Numbered from the stretch's first letter, positions 8,094 through 15,794 are shown. The stretch: DNA of 64,000 nt from Owenweeksia sp963758205 (GCA_963758205.1 CAVWUM010000006.1:124001-188000), one strand, 5' to 3'. Notes: a model not told the origin generated them from the sequence alone. Program-made: numbers and translations.

Positions 8094-8883
8094 GAGTATT
8101 TTCTACCGTATTGGGAGATTGTTGGCGCAGATAAACATCCGCACCATTCGTAATTATCCTGGTGAATTTGCCTGAATGACCTATTGCGTCACAGGAGGAC
8201 CTTCTGAGATAATCAGTAGAAAAATAAGCGCTGGAAATAGTAGAAAAACTGCTTGTGCAAAAAGCACTTTTCAGCAATAAGGAGCCTATGAGAGAATTTA
8301 GTTCACCAGAGCCTTTTAGCGTTTTGCTGGCAGCCAATAAACTATGGTAATCATCTATGTCAACAAGGGTTTCTAACAAATGGCTCTCGCCATAATGTGT
8401 GGGAAAAGAGGACATGAATGTGCTGAAAAGCCGGTTTGTTAACCACGGAAGATTTTCAAATTCATGGCGCCTGAAGGCAGATTTATGCATCCCGATAAGG
8501 TAAACACCGCCATCAGCAGAAGGCCCCAGTATAACTTCCTGGCTTTTGAGAGCTTCAATAGCTTTTGAAATATGCTTTACGGACAATTGTGGTGTATCCG
8601 AACCAATAGCAATTACCTGCTTATAACCTTTACTAAAAGTTTCGTTGATAGCATTGGAAAGTCTCCTGCCAAAGGTTTCTCCCTTTTGATGTAGATCTGT
8701 GCAAACAATTACATCAAGACCGGAATCAGGACCTAACTTTTTTGTTTTGGCAATAAGTGATTGTGCTAAAGCCACCTTTTGATTTTGGGACGCGCCCCTA
8801 TCCAGCATATTTTTATACCGGGCCTCGTTTACCGCTGTGCGGGTAAAAATGAGGAGTGCTGTATCAGTGTTTCCCAAAATCAA
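8080..8883 (-). CDS. TIGR04282/DUF2064-family nucleotidyl- or glycosyl-transferase-like protein
   Basis: 267 residues. The fold signatures are TALLIFTR near the start, AIGSDTPQLSVKHI (about 92-105) and LGPSADGGVYLIGM (about 119-132), the hallmark of the DUF2064 GT-A-like family often named an arsenosugar-cluster glycosyltransferase. The family usually ends near 200-220 residues; here about 55 extra residues follow that I do not recognise. Its stop overlaps the binding-protein start by 14 nt, so it is the first gene of the importer operon. No methyltransferase or ArsS-type radical SAM gene is present, so I would not carry over the arsenosugar role. A role in activating or transferring a sugar related to the salvaged compound is possible but unproven. 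Confidence 0.75.
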   Translation of the reverse strand: MILGNTDTALLIFTRTAVNEARYKNMLDRGASQNQKVALAQSLIAKTKKLGPDSGLDVIVCTDLHQKGETFGRRLSNAINETFSKGYKQVIAIGSDTPQLSVKHISKAIEALKSQEVILGPSADGGVYLIGMHKSAFRRHEFENLPWLTNRLFSTFMSSFPTHYGESHLLETLVDIDDYHSLLAASKTLKGSGELNSLIGSLLLKSAFCTSSFSTISSAYFSTDYLRRSSCDAIGHSGKFTRIITNGADVYLRQQSPNTVENTHVLY

Positions 8884-9073
8884 TAGTTAATCGTTGAAAG
8901 GTTGCGCGTCCAAAGTACAAACTAACACTTGCTAATCCGCAAATCAAAGCAAATACTTTTAACAATCGTACCATACAATGGGCATTTACGGATTTTTCAC
9001 GCCCATGGATTGCTAAAGGGAAATTTTTTATTCAATTAATTGAAAGCTTTAAAAACAGGTTAGTTTTTTGAAA

Positions 9074-10605
9074 TCAACGCATTGAAATTGCGCTTATCTC
9101 CATTGTGTTCAGTGTTCTCACTAATTCTTCATGAGATGTTTTTGCAAAACTTTTAAGAGAAATTTCTTTGGTCTTTCCTGTTTTTATACCAGCCGTAGCC
9201 AGATATATTTCATCGTCAATCATTTTAAGACCAATAATCGTCACATCTTTATCTGAAGGTACGCGGTGAAAAATTCCTTCATTAACAACCGTTGCTCCGG
9301 GTAATATTGATCGAATGTCCTTGAATACCATATAATAGAATACGTCCGCGGCATCCTGGTCATCACAGATCACATATATGGTTTCCAATTTCCGTGGTTT
9401 TATAAATCGATCACAATTTATCCACCCTAAATTAGTGGAGTTGAAAACAGCGGACACACTTGAGTTTCCTGTGGTAAACGAACTTCTAACACTACCAATC
9501 ATACTATTATAACCGGCTTCGCCCAAACCACTATTCTTTTTGGTGATTACATTAATTGCTAATATCTCCTCTTCGATTTTAGAGTCGGGATAAAGAGCCG
9601 ATAAGTCCTGCCCCTTTTCAAATTGGAAGTTTACCGGAAGTGCTATTGGTTGATTTATTGGTAAATAATCATAGTCCGTAGGTATAAATCTAGGATAGCT
9701 TTTTAAAGCATATACAACAGCTTGCGACAAAATCTCATTTGGACTATCTATAATGCGTGGACTCCTGATATTTCCTTCATTATCAATGAAGAATTCCACT
9801 ACCACTTTACCTTGAGCATTGATTTGCTCCGCAGCTTTTGGGTAATAAACTGTTCTCTCAAATTTTCTAATAAGATTGTTAAGGAAAACCAACTTGGGTT
9901 TATTGTCCTCTTCCCATTCATTTACATCTATACTCTGAATTTGAAATACTTCCTCGTTATTTTGAACCTCCCAAACCATATTCCCATCCTGGCTCCTTTT
10001 ACCATCAAAAAGCTGCATGGCTTCCATATCAGCTGATGCAAACTTTATCTGCACAGCCGAACCTTTTTTGAGTAAACAAGGCTGTCCATCACTGTTTACA
10101 GTAAGCTTAATCATTCCTCCGGTTCGAGCAGATTATCCTTGGTAGCGGTACTGAGTTGACCAAAAACTATATCTGAAGTATTATAGTACTCTTCCAATAA
10201 TATTTGAACGTCACCACGTACTGCATCACCACTTTCCAACACCAGCGAGTTGGCGGCAAAGGTTAGTTCAGTTCCCTGATGCCCTGTTATTGAAATGATT
10301 TTTCCAGCATTTGCAGAAAACGTTTGAACCGGTTTCTTGAACGTAGAAAGCAAATCGGCAACATTTTTAAATTTTGAACTCTTATTAGAACTGGACTCTA
10401 CTACTTCTGTTTCTTCTACAAAATCAGATATTGAATTATTATCTTCCTTTTCTTTATATGAAAGTGTATAAGATTCAGAAGTCAACTTCTCTTCTACCTG
10501 TGGAGTGATTTTTTTTGAACTTGGCTGTTCAGTATTGTTCTGGCATGAATAAATCGTCATTGCCATAGCTAGCAATAGCGAGGCTGTCAATTGGTTTTTC
10601 ATCAT
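9074..10605 (-). pseudogene. lipoprotein with TonB C-terminal-like domain, split by a frameshift
   Basis: Two frames that touch at 10111-10114. The first (10605 to 10111) has a lipoprotein signal (TIYSCQ), a low-complexity linker and a conserved block GTELTFAANSLVL ending at LSTATKDNLLE. The second (from 10114) gives MIKLTVNSDGQPCLLKKG, then a TonB C-terminal domain (VVVEFFIDNEGNIRSPRI, about residues 104-121 of that frame). Bacteroidota homologues known to me read LLETGGMI at this junction; adding one A at GAACC (about 10121-10125) gives exactly E-T-G-G-M. So this is one protein of about 510 residues carrying a single-base deletion. Probable cell-envelope protein; the exact role is unknown. 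Confidence 0.72.
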
Positions 10606-10763
10606 TTCTGGATTTTCGGTTAAATATTAAAAACGAACTGATCCTGAAAATATTGATGAGAAGAAATAAACCTTGTATGATAAATCCTGAATAGAGTTGC
10701 TAAAAACCGGCAATGCATTAATACACAAAGCGGTTGTCATTCAAAATCTCCTATTTATATAGA

Positions 10764-11954
10764 CTATTCTAAAAAAGGATCCGACCACTTTGGGTCACTA
10801 TAAATGTTATCCCCGGCAAGAGTAAGCACAAAAGCCAGTAACGCCTCTCTTTCATTGGCTGTGATATTAAGTCTTTGTGGATTACCTCCTGGAGTAAGCC
10901 TTGGATCCAGATTATTATTACCGCTAATATTGATCTCATCATAATGAGTAATAACCGTATTAAAATTGCTGGAAACACCAATGTGCATAAATGGTCCATT
11001 AGCGGTTCCATCTTTTTGCACCACATCCCGTAGTGAAGGTGCCCTGGTAACAATCAGGTCACTACCTGTACCAGCGGGCGTACCTATTACACCGTTATTT
11101 CTTGAATTGGGATCAATGTCAAATTCAGGTGCCGCATGGCAGCCAGCACAACCTAATCCCCCTCCTATTCTTGAGCCTGTATTATCAAATTGCGGTGGGG
11201 CCAGAAATAATTGTTTACCCTGATTTTCCTGTGCTGTAAAATTGGCAAAAGGCGCCCCATCATTAGGAGCAACGGCCCGTCCCTGGTCATATTTAGAGTC
11301 GAAGGATTGAATGCTCCTTATAAATTGAGCTAATGCCAGTTGCATTTTAGATTCGGTAATTTCACCGCTACCAAATGCCTTTTCAAATAATATGGGGTAA
11401 TACTCTATTGCTTCCAGTTTTGTAATCAGGTCTGCTATTGTAGCATCGCCATTGGTTCCGCTGTAGCCCATTTCATTATGGTTCTGGATGGGTAAGGTAG
11501 ATTGAGCCTCAAGCGTTGCGGCACGTTCATCCCAAAAAAACTTAGCTTCATTGGCAAAGCGAGTGTTTACGAGGCGCATAGCGTGCCTGTCAGTTACACC
11601 ATTTACGCCCACTGAAACCTGTGCGGTATCACTGAAAGCAAATTGTTGCTTATGGCAACTTCCGCAAGAAATAGCATTGTTGGAAGACAGTTTAGTATCG
11701 TAAAACAATACCCTGCCAAGAGTAGCACCAGCATCGGTAATGATGTTTCCGTTAGTGTTATCCTTATTTATGTACGCAGGTATTGTCTGGTTACTGTAGT
11801 TCGGCAGGTTATTAAAGTCAACGTTACTGCCAAAGTAAGTCTCAAGTATGGGGTTGGATTCATCAGGGGTATTGGCTTTATCCTTATTGCAGGCTATAAA
11901 TAGTATAAAGGCTGAGGCCAGCACTACAGTTGAAAAGAAGTTTTTAGTCGTCAT
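10764..11954 (-). CDS. di-heme cytochrome c peroxidase / MauG-family lipoprotein
   Basis: 396 residues. Lipoprotein signal with C22 (LFIAC), then two c-type heme sites: CGSCH at 97-101 and CAGCH at 269-273. Between them are WDERAATLEAQ and NEMGYSG, and after the second heme is FMHIGV and a C-terminal block ending near ALLAFVLTLAGD, the layout of bacterial cytochrome c peroxidases (CCP/MauG). The enzyme reduces hydrogen peroxide with electrons from small cytochromes, in the periplasm or on a membrane anchor. It stands alone: a divergent or structured gap separates it from rtcB. MauG-like oxidation of another protein is an alternative. Confidence 0.9.
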   Translation of the reverse strand: MTTKNFFSTVVLASAFILFIACNKDKANTPDESNPILETYFGSNVDFNNLPNYSNQTIPAYINKDNTNGNIITDAGATLGRVLFYDTKLSSNNAISCGSCHKQQFAFSDTAQVSVGVNGVTDRHAMRLVNTRFANEAKFFWDERAATLEAQSTLPIQNHNEMGYSGTNGDATIADLITKLEAIEYYPILFEKAFGSGEITESKMQLALAQFIRSIQSFDSKYDQGRAVAPNDGAPFANFTAQENQGKQLFLAPPQFDNTGSRIGGGLGCAGCHAAPEFDIDPNSRNNGVIGTPAGTGSDLIVTRAPSLRDVVQKDGTANGPFMHIGVSSNFNTVITHYDEINISGNNNLDPRLTPGGNPQRLNITANEREALLAFVLTLAGDNIYSDPKWSDPFLE

Positions 11955-12050
11955 AGTTTATGGGTTTAGGAAAATATCGGTTTTATGACGAGAATTTTGA
12001 GTTAGGGTTTAATTTGAATTTAAGACTCTTTGGATTTGCTCGAAAGAGTA

Positions 12051-12081
12051 AACCTTCCAGGTTTCCGAAACCTGGAAGGTC
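12051..12081. repeat. perfect 13-bp inverted repeat, dispersed Bacteroidota type
   Basis: ACCTTCCAGGTTT (12052-12064), loop CCG, then its exact complement (12068-12080). I know this AACCTTCCAGGTTT hairpin as a frequent dispersed repeat in Bacteroidota. It lies in the 135-nt gap after rtcB (stop at 12090), where it may also act as a transcription end on the minus strand, although no clear T run follows. Confidence 0.7.
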
Positions 12082-12089
12082 TGCTCCTC

Positions 12090-13487
12090 CTAATCCACTT
12101 CCTTAAACCTTTGGTCCCCGCACATCCTCACAATTTTAGGCGTAAAGGAACCAAGGATGTCCACTAGTTCTTGTTGGTGGTTCATCACCGTGTTGATGTC
12201 CTTGTAGGCCATAGGTGCTTCGTCCAGGCCGGAGCCGATTACTTCCACCCCATGGTCGTTCAGGTGCTTTACCACCTCGGATTTGTCCAAGGTTTGCTTG
12301 GCTTTGGTACGGCTCATCGTTCGTCCGGCCCCATGTGAAGCCGAGTTGATGGAATGCGCTATTCCGCGCCCACGAACGATATAACCCGGAGCAGTCATGG
12401 AGCCGGGAATGATTCCCAACACTCCTTCACCGGCAGGTGTGGCACCTTTACGGTGAACGATCACCTCCTCGCCTTGCGCGTTTTTCTCCTTCCAGGCGAA
12501 GTTGTGGTGGTTTTCCACCAAGGTCAAAGGTGTGGTTCGCAAACCAACCGCCATCCGCTCATGGATCTGGTGATGGCAGGCGGAAGCGTAATCGCCAGCC
12601 AGGTTCATAGCCGCCCAGTACTCCTTACCGAGATCGGTGTCGAGATCCAGCCAGGCCAGGTGACGCGCCTCCTGCGGAAGCTTGGTCATATTCATGGCCG
12701 CATTGGTATAGTAGCGGGCAATGTTGGCGCCCAGCCCACGTGAACCAGAGTGCGACAACAAACCCATGTACTCACCTACAGGCAGGTTGAACTCATTTTC
12801 CTTTTCGGTGATGCGCACCACCCCAAATTCTACAAAGTGGTTTCCACCACCGGAAGAACCGATTTGGCGGTAAGCCCGATCGCGCAGGTTTTTTGCCACC
12901 TCGATCTCCCGGAACTCTTCACGCTCAAAGATCTCGTGATCCATACTTCTCTTGAAGGAAGCATTACCGAATCTGGTGTTGTTGTTCAGCATTTTCACCA
13001 GTTGCTCTTTGTCTTTCGCTAGCCGGTTTATGGGCATGTCGTAAATGGACAGGCACATGCGACAACCGATGTCCACGCCTACTCCATAGGGAATTACTGA
13101 GTTTTTGGTGGCTAACACCCCGCCAATCGGCAGGCCGTAGCCCTGGTGAGCATCCGGCATCAAGGCGCCAGAGTCGGCTACTGGCAGTTTCATGGCGGTG
13201 TACATTTGGTGCAGTGCACCTTGTTCAATTCCTTCCCCACCGTAGATTTTAAAGTTCAGGTGCTTCTCGCGCAAAGCGATGGGCTTACGCTCCATTTCTT
13301 CCACCAGGGCCTTGGCGATTGCTGCGGTGTCTTCGTCTTCCAAGTAGGCTTTGGGGTCTTTCATCACCAACTTCAGCTTTTCCAAAAAATCAGTTTTGCT
13401 GAGTTTGGTGTGTGGCTTTAGTGCCAGGCCAAAGGCTGGCCCAGCCGGGAAGTTTATTTTTTTAAGGTCTTTTGATGTTAGTTTCAT
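12090..13487 (-). CDS. rtcB: RNA-splicing ligase RtcB
   Basis: 465 residues from the ATG at 13487, chosen because MKLTSKDLKKINFPAG begins the conserved protein; the 42 open codons upstream are repeat sequence. Metal and active-site motifs are all present: DAHQG, GVGVDIGCRM with the Mn-binding C142, GGGNHF, SHSGSRG, ENHHNF and SHGAGRTMSR, whose His is the guanylylated residue. RtcB joins RNA 2',3'-cyclic phosphate (or 3'-phosphate) to 5'-OH ends with GTP and Mn, and repairs tRNAs cut in the anticodon loop. No archease gene is seen nearby. Upstream on the same strand are a slipin gene and a tRNA-like array, and a divergent WYL regulator, making this an RNA-repair locus. Confidence 0.96.
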   Translation of the reverse strand: MKLTSKDLKKINFPAGPAFGLALKPHTKLSKTDFLEKLKLVMKDPKAYLEDEDTAAIAKALVEEMERKPIALREKHLNFKIYGGEGIEQGALHQMYTAMKLPVADSGALMPDAHQGYGLPIGGVLATKNSVIPYGVGVDIGCRMCLSIYDMPINRLAKDKEQLVKMLNNNTRFGNASFKRSMDHEIFEREEFREIEVAKNLRDRAYRQIGSSGGGNHFVEFGVVRITEKENEFNLPVGEYMGLLSHSGSRGLGANIARYYTNAAMNMTKLPQEARHLAWLDLDTDLGKEYWAAMNLAGDYASACHHQIHERMAVGLRTTPLTLVENHHNFAWKEKNAQGEEVIVHRKGATPAGEGVLGIIPGSMTAPGYIVRGRGIAHSINSASHGAGRTMSRTKAKQTLDKSEVVKHLNDHGVEVIGSGLDEAPMAYKDINTVMNHQQELVDILGSFTPKIVRMCGDQRFKEVD

Positions 13488-13693
13488 CTTTTGCAGGATT
13501 ATGTAGTCGGGGTGTCCTCCGCTGGCGGAGGTGCCCGAAGGGCGGAGGTGGATAGTCCACCCCCGGCTCTCCCGAAAACTTTCGGGATTGCCACCCCCGC
13601 CAGCGGGGGACATCGTTCCGATCTAAATTCTTCAATTTCTAAAACCCTCCGTAGCCCTGTTGCTACGGAGGGGGTGTCTATTCCAAAAGTGGC
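13488..13693 (-). terminator. rtcB-slipin gap: strong hairpin plus GC-rich repeats
   Basis: CCCTCCGTAGC (13645-13655) and its complement (13663-13673) form an 11-bp hairpin with loop CCTGTT, followed on the minus strand by TTTT. It lies 20-50 nt past the slipin stop and could end or attenuate transcription before rtcB. At 13511-13540 and 13590-13616 are inverted CCTCCGC/GCGGAGG repeats also found at 18424-18495. Together they would put structured RNA between slipin and rtcB. Confidence 0.5.
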
Positions 13694-14788
13694 TTACTTG
13701 GTAAAGATCTCTCTCAACTGATCCACCACATTATTCCCACCTGAAAGTGAAATACTATTGATGCGCTCTGCGATCTTTTCGGTGTATTCCATTTCTTTCA
13801 GTTTAAAGAGCATAGGGTTGTCTTCCATCAACTTGGCGGTGTTGAGCAGGCTCCGGATAGAAGCCGTTTCCTCACGCCTGGTGATAACATTGGCCTGAGC
13901 CTTTTTCTCAGCCACCAACACATGGTTCATAATCTCCTTCATTTCACCGGGAAGGATCACGTCACGGATACCGCAAGCGCTCACCTTAACTCCCAGATCC
14001 ACTGCTCTTTCGCGTACAGCTTCCAGCACGTATTCGGCCACGGCTTCTTTCTTCTCCAGCAATTCATCCAGCGTAAGCGTACCGATGAATTCCCGCAAAG
14101 CCAGCTGCATCAACACGTACAATTGCTTTTCAAAATCCTTGTTGTCCACCAAAGCTTTCTCAATGTCAGTCACTTTGTATTGGGTGTAAAAGTTCACCCG
14201 CAGTGCCGCCTTGTCTTTGGTGAGGATCTCCTGCCCGCTAACCTCCATTTGCAACTGACGCATATCCGCCTTCAGCACACTAATGGGGGTACTGTTTTTC
14301 CAGAACAGGTACTCTCCTTTTTCAACAATTCGATCGAATTTACCGTCTATAAAGAGGATTCCTTTTTCGTAAGAAGCCACGCTGAATGCCCTGATGTAAG
14401 GCAACAGCAAGCCCTTGCTTAAAACCTCTTTACTGATAGGCTCGGTTATTTCCACCTTACTCAAATCTGCGATGATGAAAGAGTTGTCGATCAGCCCTTT
14501 CCAGAACGCGTAGTGCCCTGGCAACAGCACAGATTTAAAGTTTTTGTGTTCATAACGAAGCGCTATCTCATTATCCGCCACATCTACTACGGTCAGCGCT
14601 TCTCTAAGCTGCTCATCCTCCAGGTAAATGCTAAGGTCCTGGCCCGGGCAAAACGCATGAGCCATATTGTAAACCACTACATTTTCGAAGGGCGACAACC
14701 AATGAACACCCACGGTAATCATCCTTTTGTAATCACCATTTCTGTACACCAGACCAATTTTTCCGGTGTTGATCCTTACTCGTTTCAT
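13694..14788 (-). CDS. slipin / band-7 (SPFH) family protein
   Basis: 364 residues. The C-terminal two thirds is a stomatin-like SPFH domain: DKAALRVNFYTQYKV (about 205-219), LREFIGTLTLDELL, and the coiled region EAVRERAVDLGVKV with RDVILPGEMKEIMN. The N-terminal part lacks the usual membrane hairpin and instead has a domain with repeated GLVYRNG / KGILFIDG strands. SPFH proteins form membrane-associated oligomers. This gene lies directly upstream of rtcB in the same direction, and slipin-RtcB pairs recur in Bacteroidota, where a role in RNA-damage response has been proposed from gene context (Burroughs and Aravind). Its biochemical job here is unknown. Confidence 0.85.
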   Translation of the reverse strand: MKRVRINTGKIGLVYRNGDYKRMITVGVHWLSPFENVVVYNMAHAFCPGQDLSIYLEDEQLREALTVVDVADNEIALRYEHKNFKSVLLPGHYAFWKGLIDNSFIIADLSKVEITEPISKEVLSKGLLLPYIRAFSVASYEKGILFIDGKFDRIVEKGEYLFWKNSTPISVLKADMRQLQMEVSGQEILTKDKAALRVNFYTQYKVTDIEKALVDNKDFEKQLYVLMQLALREFIGTLTLDELLEKKEAVAEYVLEAVRERAVDLGVKVSACGIRDVILPGEMKEIMNHVLVAEKKAQANVITRREETASIRSLLNTAKLMEDNPMLFKLKEMEYTEKIAERINSISLSGGNNVVDQLREIFTK

Positions 14789-14824
14789 CGTTTCGAGTAT
14801 TTATGGGTTAACTATTATTCTTTT

Positions 14825-14891
14825 GCCCCCAACCCCCTAAGGGGGCTTTATACGCTTTGCGCTGATCCCCCTTTGGGGGATTTAGGGGGCC
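14825..14891. repeat. C/G-run palindromic repeat, inverted double copy
   Basis: CCCCCAACCCCCTAAGGGGGC, a TATACGCTTTGCGCT spacer and CCCCCTTTGGGGG with a trailing G run. Same family as 3871-3962 and 4697-4750. Lies just upstream of the slipin start (14788), so it would sit in the 5' leader of slipin. Confidence 0.65.
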
Positions 14892-15056
14892 ATTGAACAG
14901 TAACCCGGTTAAACATAAATTACACTTTAATAGAAAGCCCTGGTTGCAGACCATCCCCACACCGCGGAATGCCGGTTGAGAAAGGTTGTGTCTGATTAGT
15001 TGCTGTCTGACTAAAAAGTCCGATAGCTTCGTTTCGCTTACTTTGAAAACAGTCAC

Positions 15057-15325
15057 TTACTAATGTAAGCTCCTTGATTTTCAAAGCAGCGCAAGCCTTG
15101 CTCCCAAACTTTCTAGCTCAGCCATTGATCCATCATTTTCCTTTGCGGAAAAAAATCCGCTTCCGGCTGATAGAAGGCAGCAAGTAGCCAGCCGCCCCGA
15201 TCGGTATCCCCGGCTTTCGGGCGCTGTGAAGACTGCCGCAGCGTTTTCAGCAGAAAACACGTTGGCCAGCCTGCAACCAAAACTTTCAGGCGATCCTTTT
15301 TAGAAGGGATCAACTTCCTGCTTAC
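15057..15325 (-). other. GC-rich block between tRNA-like array and slipin, with a 66-codon open frame
   Basis: The minus strand has an open frame from a TTG at 15313 to a stop at 15113 (66 residues, with GWPTCFLLKTLR and FYQPEADFFPQRK). The frame also stays open upstream into the hairpin region, and it has no ATG before residue 59, so I doubt it as a gene. Alternatively the block is structured RNA: CAGG (15317-15320 side) pairs with CCTG around an inner GATCC/GGATC hairpin at 15291-15310. Composition is more GC-rich than its surroundings. I do not recognise it. From 14892 to 15056 I see nothing definite. Confidence 0.3.
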
Positions 15326-15363
15326 GATAGATTATGAGTCTATCACTTCCAACCTACGGAAGT
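15326..15363 (-). ncRNA. two adjacent 19-nt anticodon-arm-like hairpins, one with a CAU loop
   Basis: Directly after the second tRNA-like unit, two hairpins of identical size follow without a gap. The first (15363-15345) has stem ACTTCC/GGAAGT and loop GTAGGTT. The second (15344-15326) has stem GATAGA/TCTATC and loop CTCATAA, which is the anticodon loop of a Met or Ile2 tRNA (anticodon CAU, with U33 and A37). Neither is flanked by D and T arms that would complete a tRNA. The first base of the first hairpin is shared with the anticodon strand of the preceding unit, so the two folds may compete. Confidence 0.55.
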
Positions 15364-15441
15364 TAGGCACTCTGCCAACTGAGCTACAACATCCAAGGCT
15401 TTCGCCAAGATGAAGGGAGGAGTCGAACCTCCGCATCCTAA
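15363..15441 (-). ncRNA. circularly permuted tRNA-like element, unit B
   Basis: Read on the minus strand, the order is: anticodon-stem 3' strand TTAGG, variable loop ATGC, T arm (stem GGAGG/CCTCC, loop TTCGACT), acceptor 3' strand CTTCATC, a 15-nt linker with a GGC-GAAA-GCC tetraloop hairpin, acceptor 5' strand GATGTTG, TA, D arm (GCTC, loop AGTTGGCA, GAGT), G26, anticodon-stem 5' strand CCTAA. CCTAA pairs 5/5 with TTAGG across the permutation. The acceptor pairs 5 of 7 (two T-T mismatches). D-loop GG and T-loop TTC for elbow contacts are kept. There is no anticodon loop. In standard order the element would lack an anticodon arm, so permutation explains it better. Confidence 0.75.
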
Positions 15442-15442
15442 A

Positions 15443-15511
15443 TCTACTGCTCTTACCAACTGAGCTATTTCACGGTAAGTGAAAATGGGAATCGAACCCA
15501 TGACCTGTAGA
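15443..15511 (-). ncRNA. circularly permuted tRNA-like element, unit A
   Basis: Minus-strand order: anticodon-stem 3' strand TCTAC, variable loop AGGTC, T arm (ATGGG/CCCAT, loop TTCGATT), acceptor 3' strand TTTCAC, linker TTACC, acceptor 5' strand GTGAAA, TA at positions 8-9, D arm (GCTC/GAGC, loop AGTTGGTAA), A26, anticodon-stem 5' strand GTAGA. The acceptor pairs 6/6 and the anticodon stem 5/5, both only in the permuted reading. All single-stranded lengths match a class I tRNA. Only one T (15442) separates its 5' half from the 3' half of unit B, so no anticodon loop exists. It lies upstream of slipin and rtcB on the same strand. Function unknown; an imitation of anticodon-cleaved tRNA is the obvious idea. 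Confidence 0.8.
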
Positions 15512-15662
15512 GCCGGTAGTAAATGATTAGTTGAAGAGCGGCATACCAGCGCTGATGGCGTGGCACCGTGGGGCTATACAGAAACCCGCACCCGGTCTCT
15601 TTTATCCAATCGACCTACTATTTTTAGTGCCTGAAAGCACTATATTTTAAAGAACTCTTTTG
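15512..15662. other. spacer between tRNA-Tyr-like gene and permuted units
   Basis: Contains a perfect hairpin TAGTGC/GCACTA (loop TTTCAG on the minus strand) near 15626-15643, a GGTC/GACC pair around 15595-15616 and a GC-rich stretch. On the minus strand CTAATC (15525-15530) could pair with GATTGG (15605-15610). I looked for a third permuted tRNA here but found no T loop, so I leave it unassigned. Confidence 0.3.
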
Positions 15663-15744
15663 TGGGAGTGGTAAGATTCGAACTTACTTAGCCAAAGCAC
15701 CGGATTTACAGTCCGGCTCACCTCGCCATCGGTGACGCACTCCC
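15663..15744 (-). tRNA. tRNA-Tyr (GTA), somewhat divergent
   Basis: Complete cloverleaf in normal order on the minus strand: acceptor GGGAGTG/CACTCCC (7/7), D stem TCACC/GGTGA with loop GATGGCGA, anticodon arm CCGGA/TCCGG with loop CTGTAAA (anticodon GTA), a 12-nt variable region as in class II tRNA-Tyr, T arm GTAAG/CTTAC with loop TTCGAAT, discriminator A. CCA is not encoded. Odd point: positions 8-9 are CG rather than the near-universal T8 and purine, so it may be a specialised or less active copy. It heads the array of permuted tRNA-like units and may share a transcript with them. Confidence 0.8.
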
Positions 15745-15763
15745 ATTTTTAAGCTTCAATAAA

Positions 15764-15794
15764 ATTTCGATCTCGGTTATCCCGCGATCGAAAT
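15764..15794. promoter_or_regulatory. perfect 9-bp inverted repeat, candidate operator
   Basis: ATTTCGATC (15764-15772) and GATCGAAAT (15786-15794) with a 13-nt centre. It lies 20 nt upstream of the tRNA-Tyr-like gene and in the divergent region with the WYL-dioxygenase gene, the usual place for an operator of a divergent regulator. An RNA hairpin is an alternative. Confidence 0.4.

Noticed and set aside
8080..8883. Arsenosugar biosynthesis assignment for the TIGR04282-like gene
   Set aside because: No ArsM methyltransferase or ArsS-type radical SAM gene is present; the name of the family alone does not support the pathway.
15409..15473. Ordinary-order tRNA made of unit A 5' half and unit B 3' half
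   Set aside because: Acceptor strands partly pair (5 of 7), but only 11 nt lie where a 17-nt anticodon arm should be, and they cannot form a stem; the permuted pairing is better at both anticodon stems.
15512..15605. A third permuted (class II) tRNA-like unit upstream of unit A
   Set aside because: Some pairings exist (CTAATC/GATTGG, ACCGG/CCGG), but no T loop with TTCRA and no recognisable D arm could be placed.
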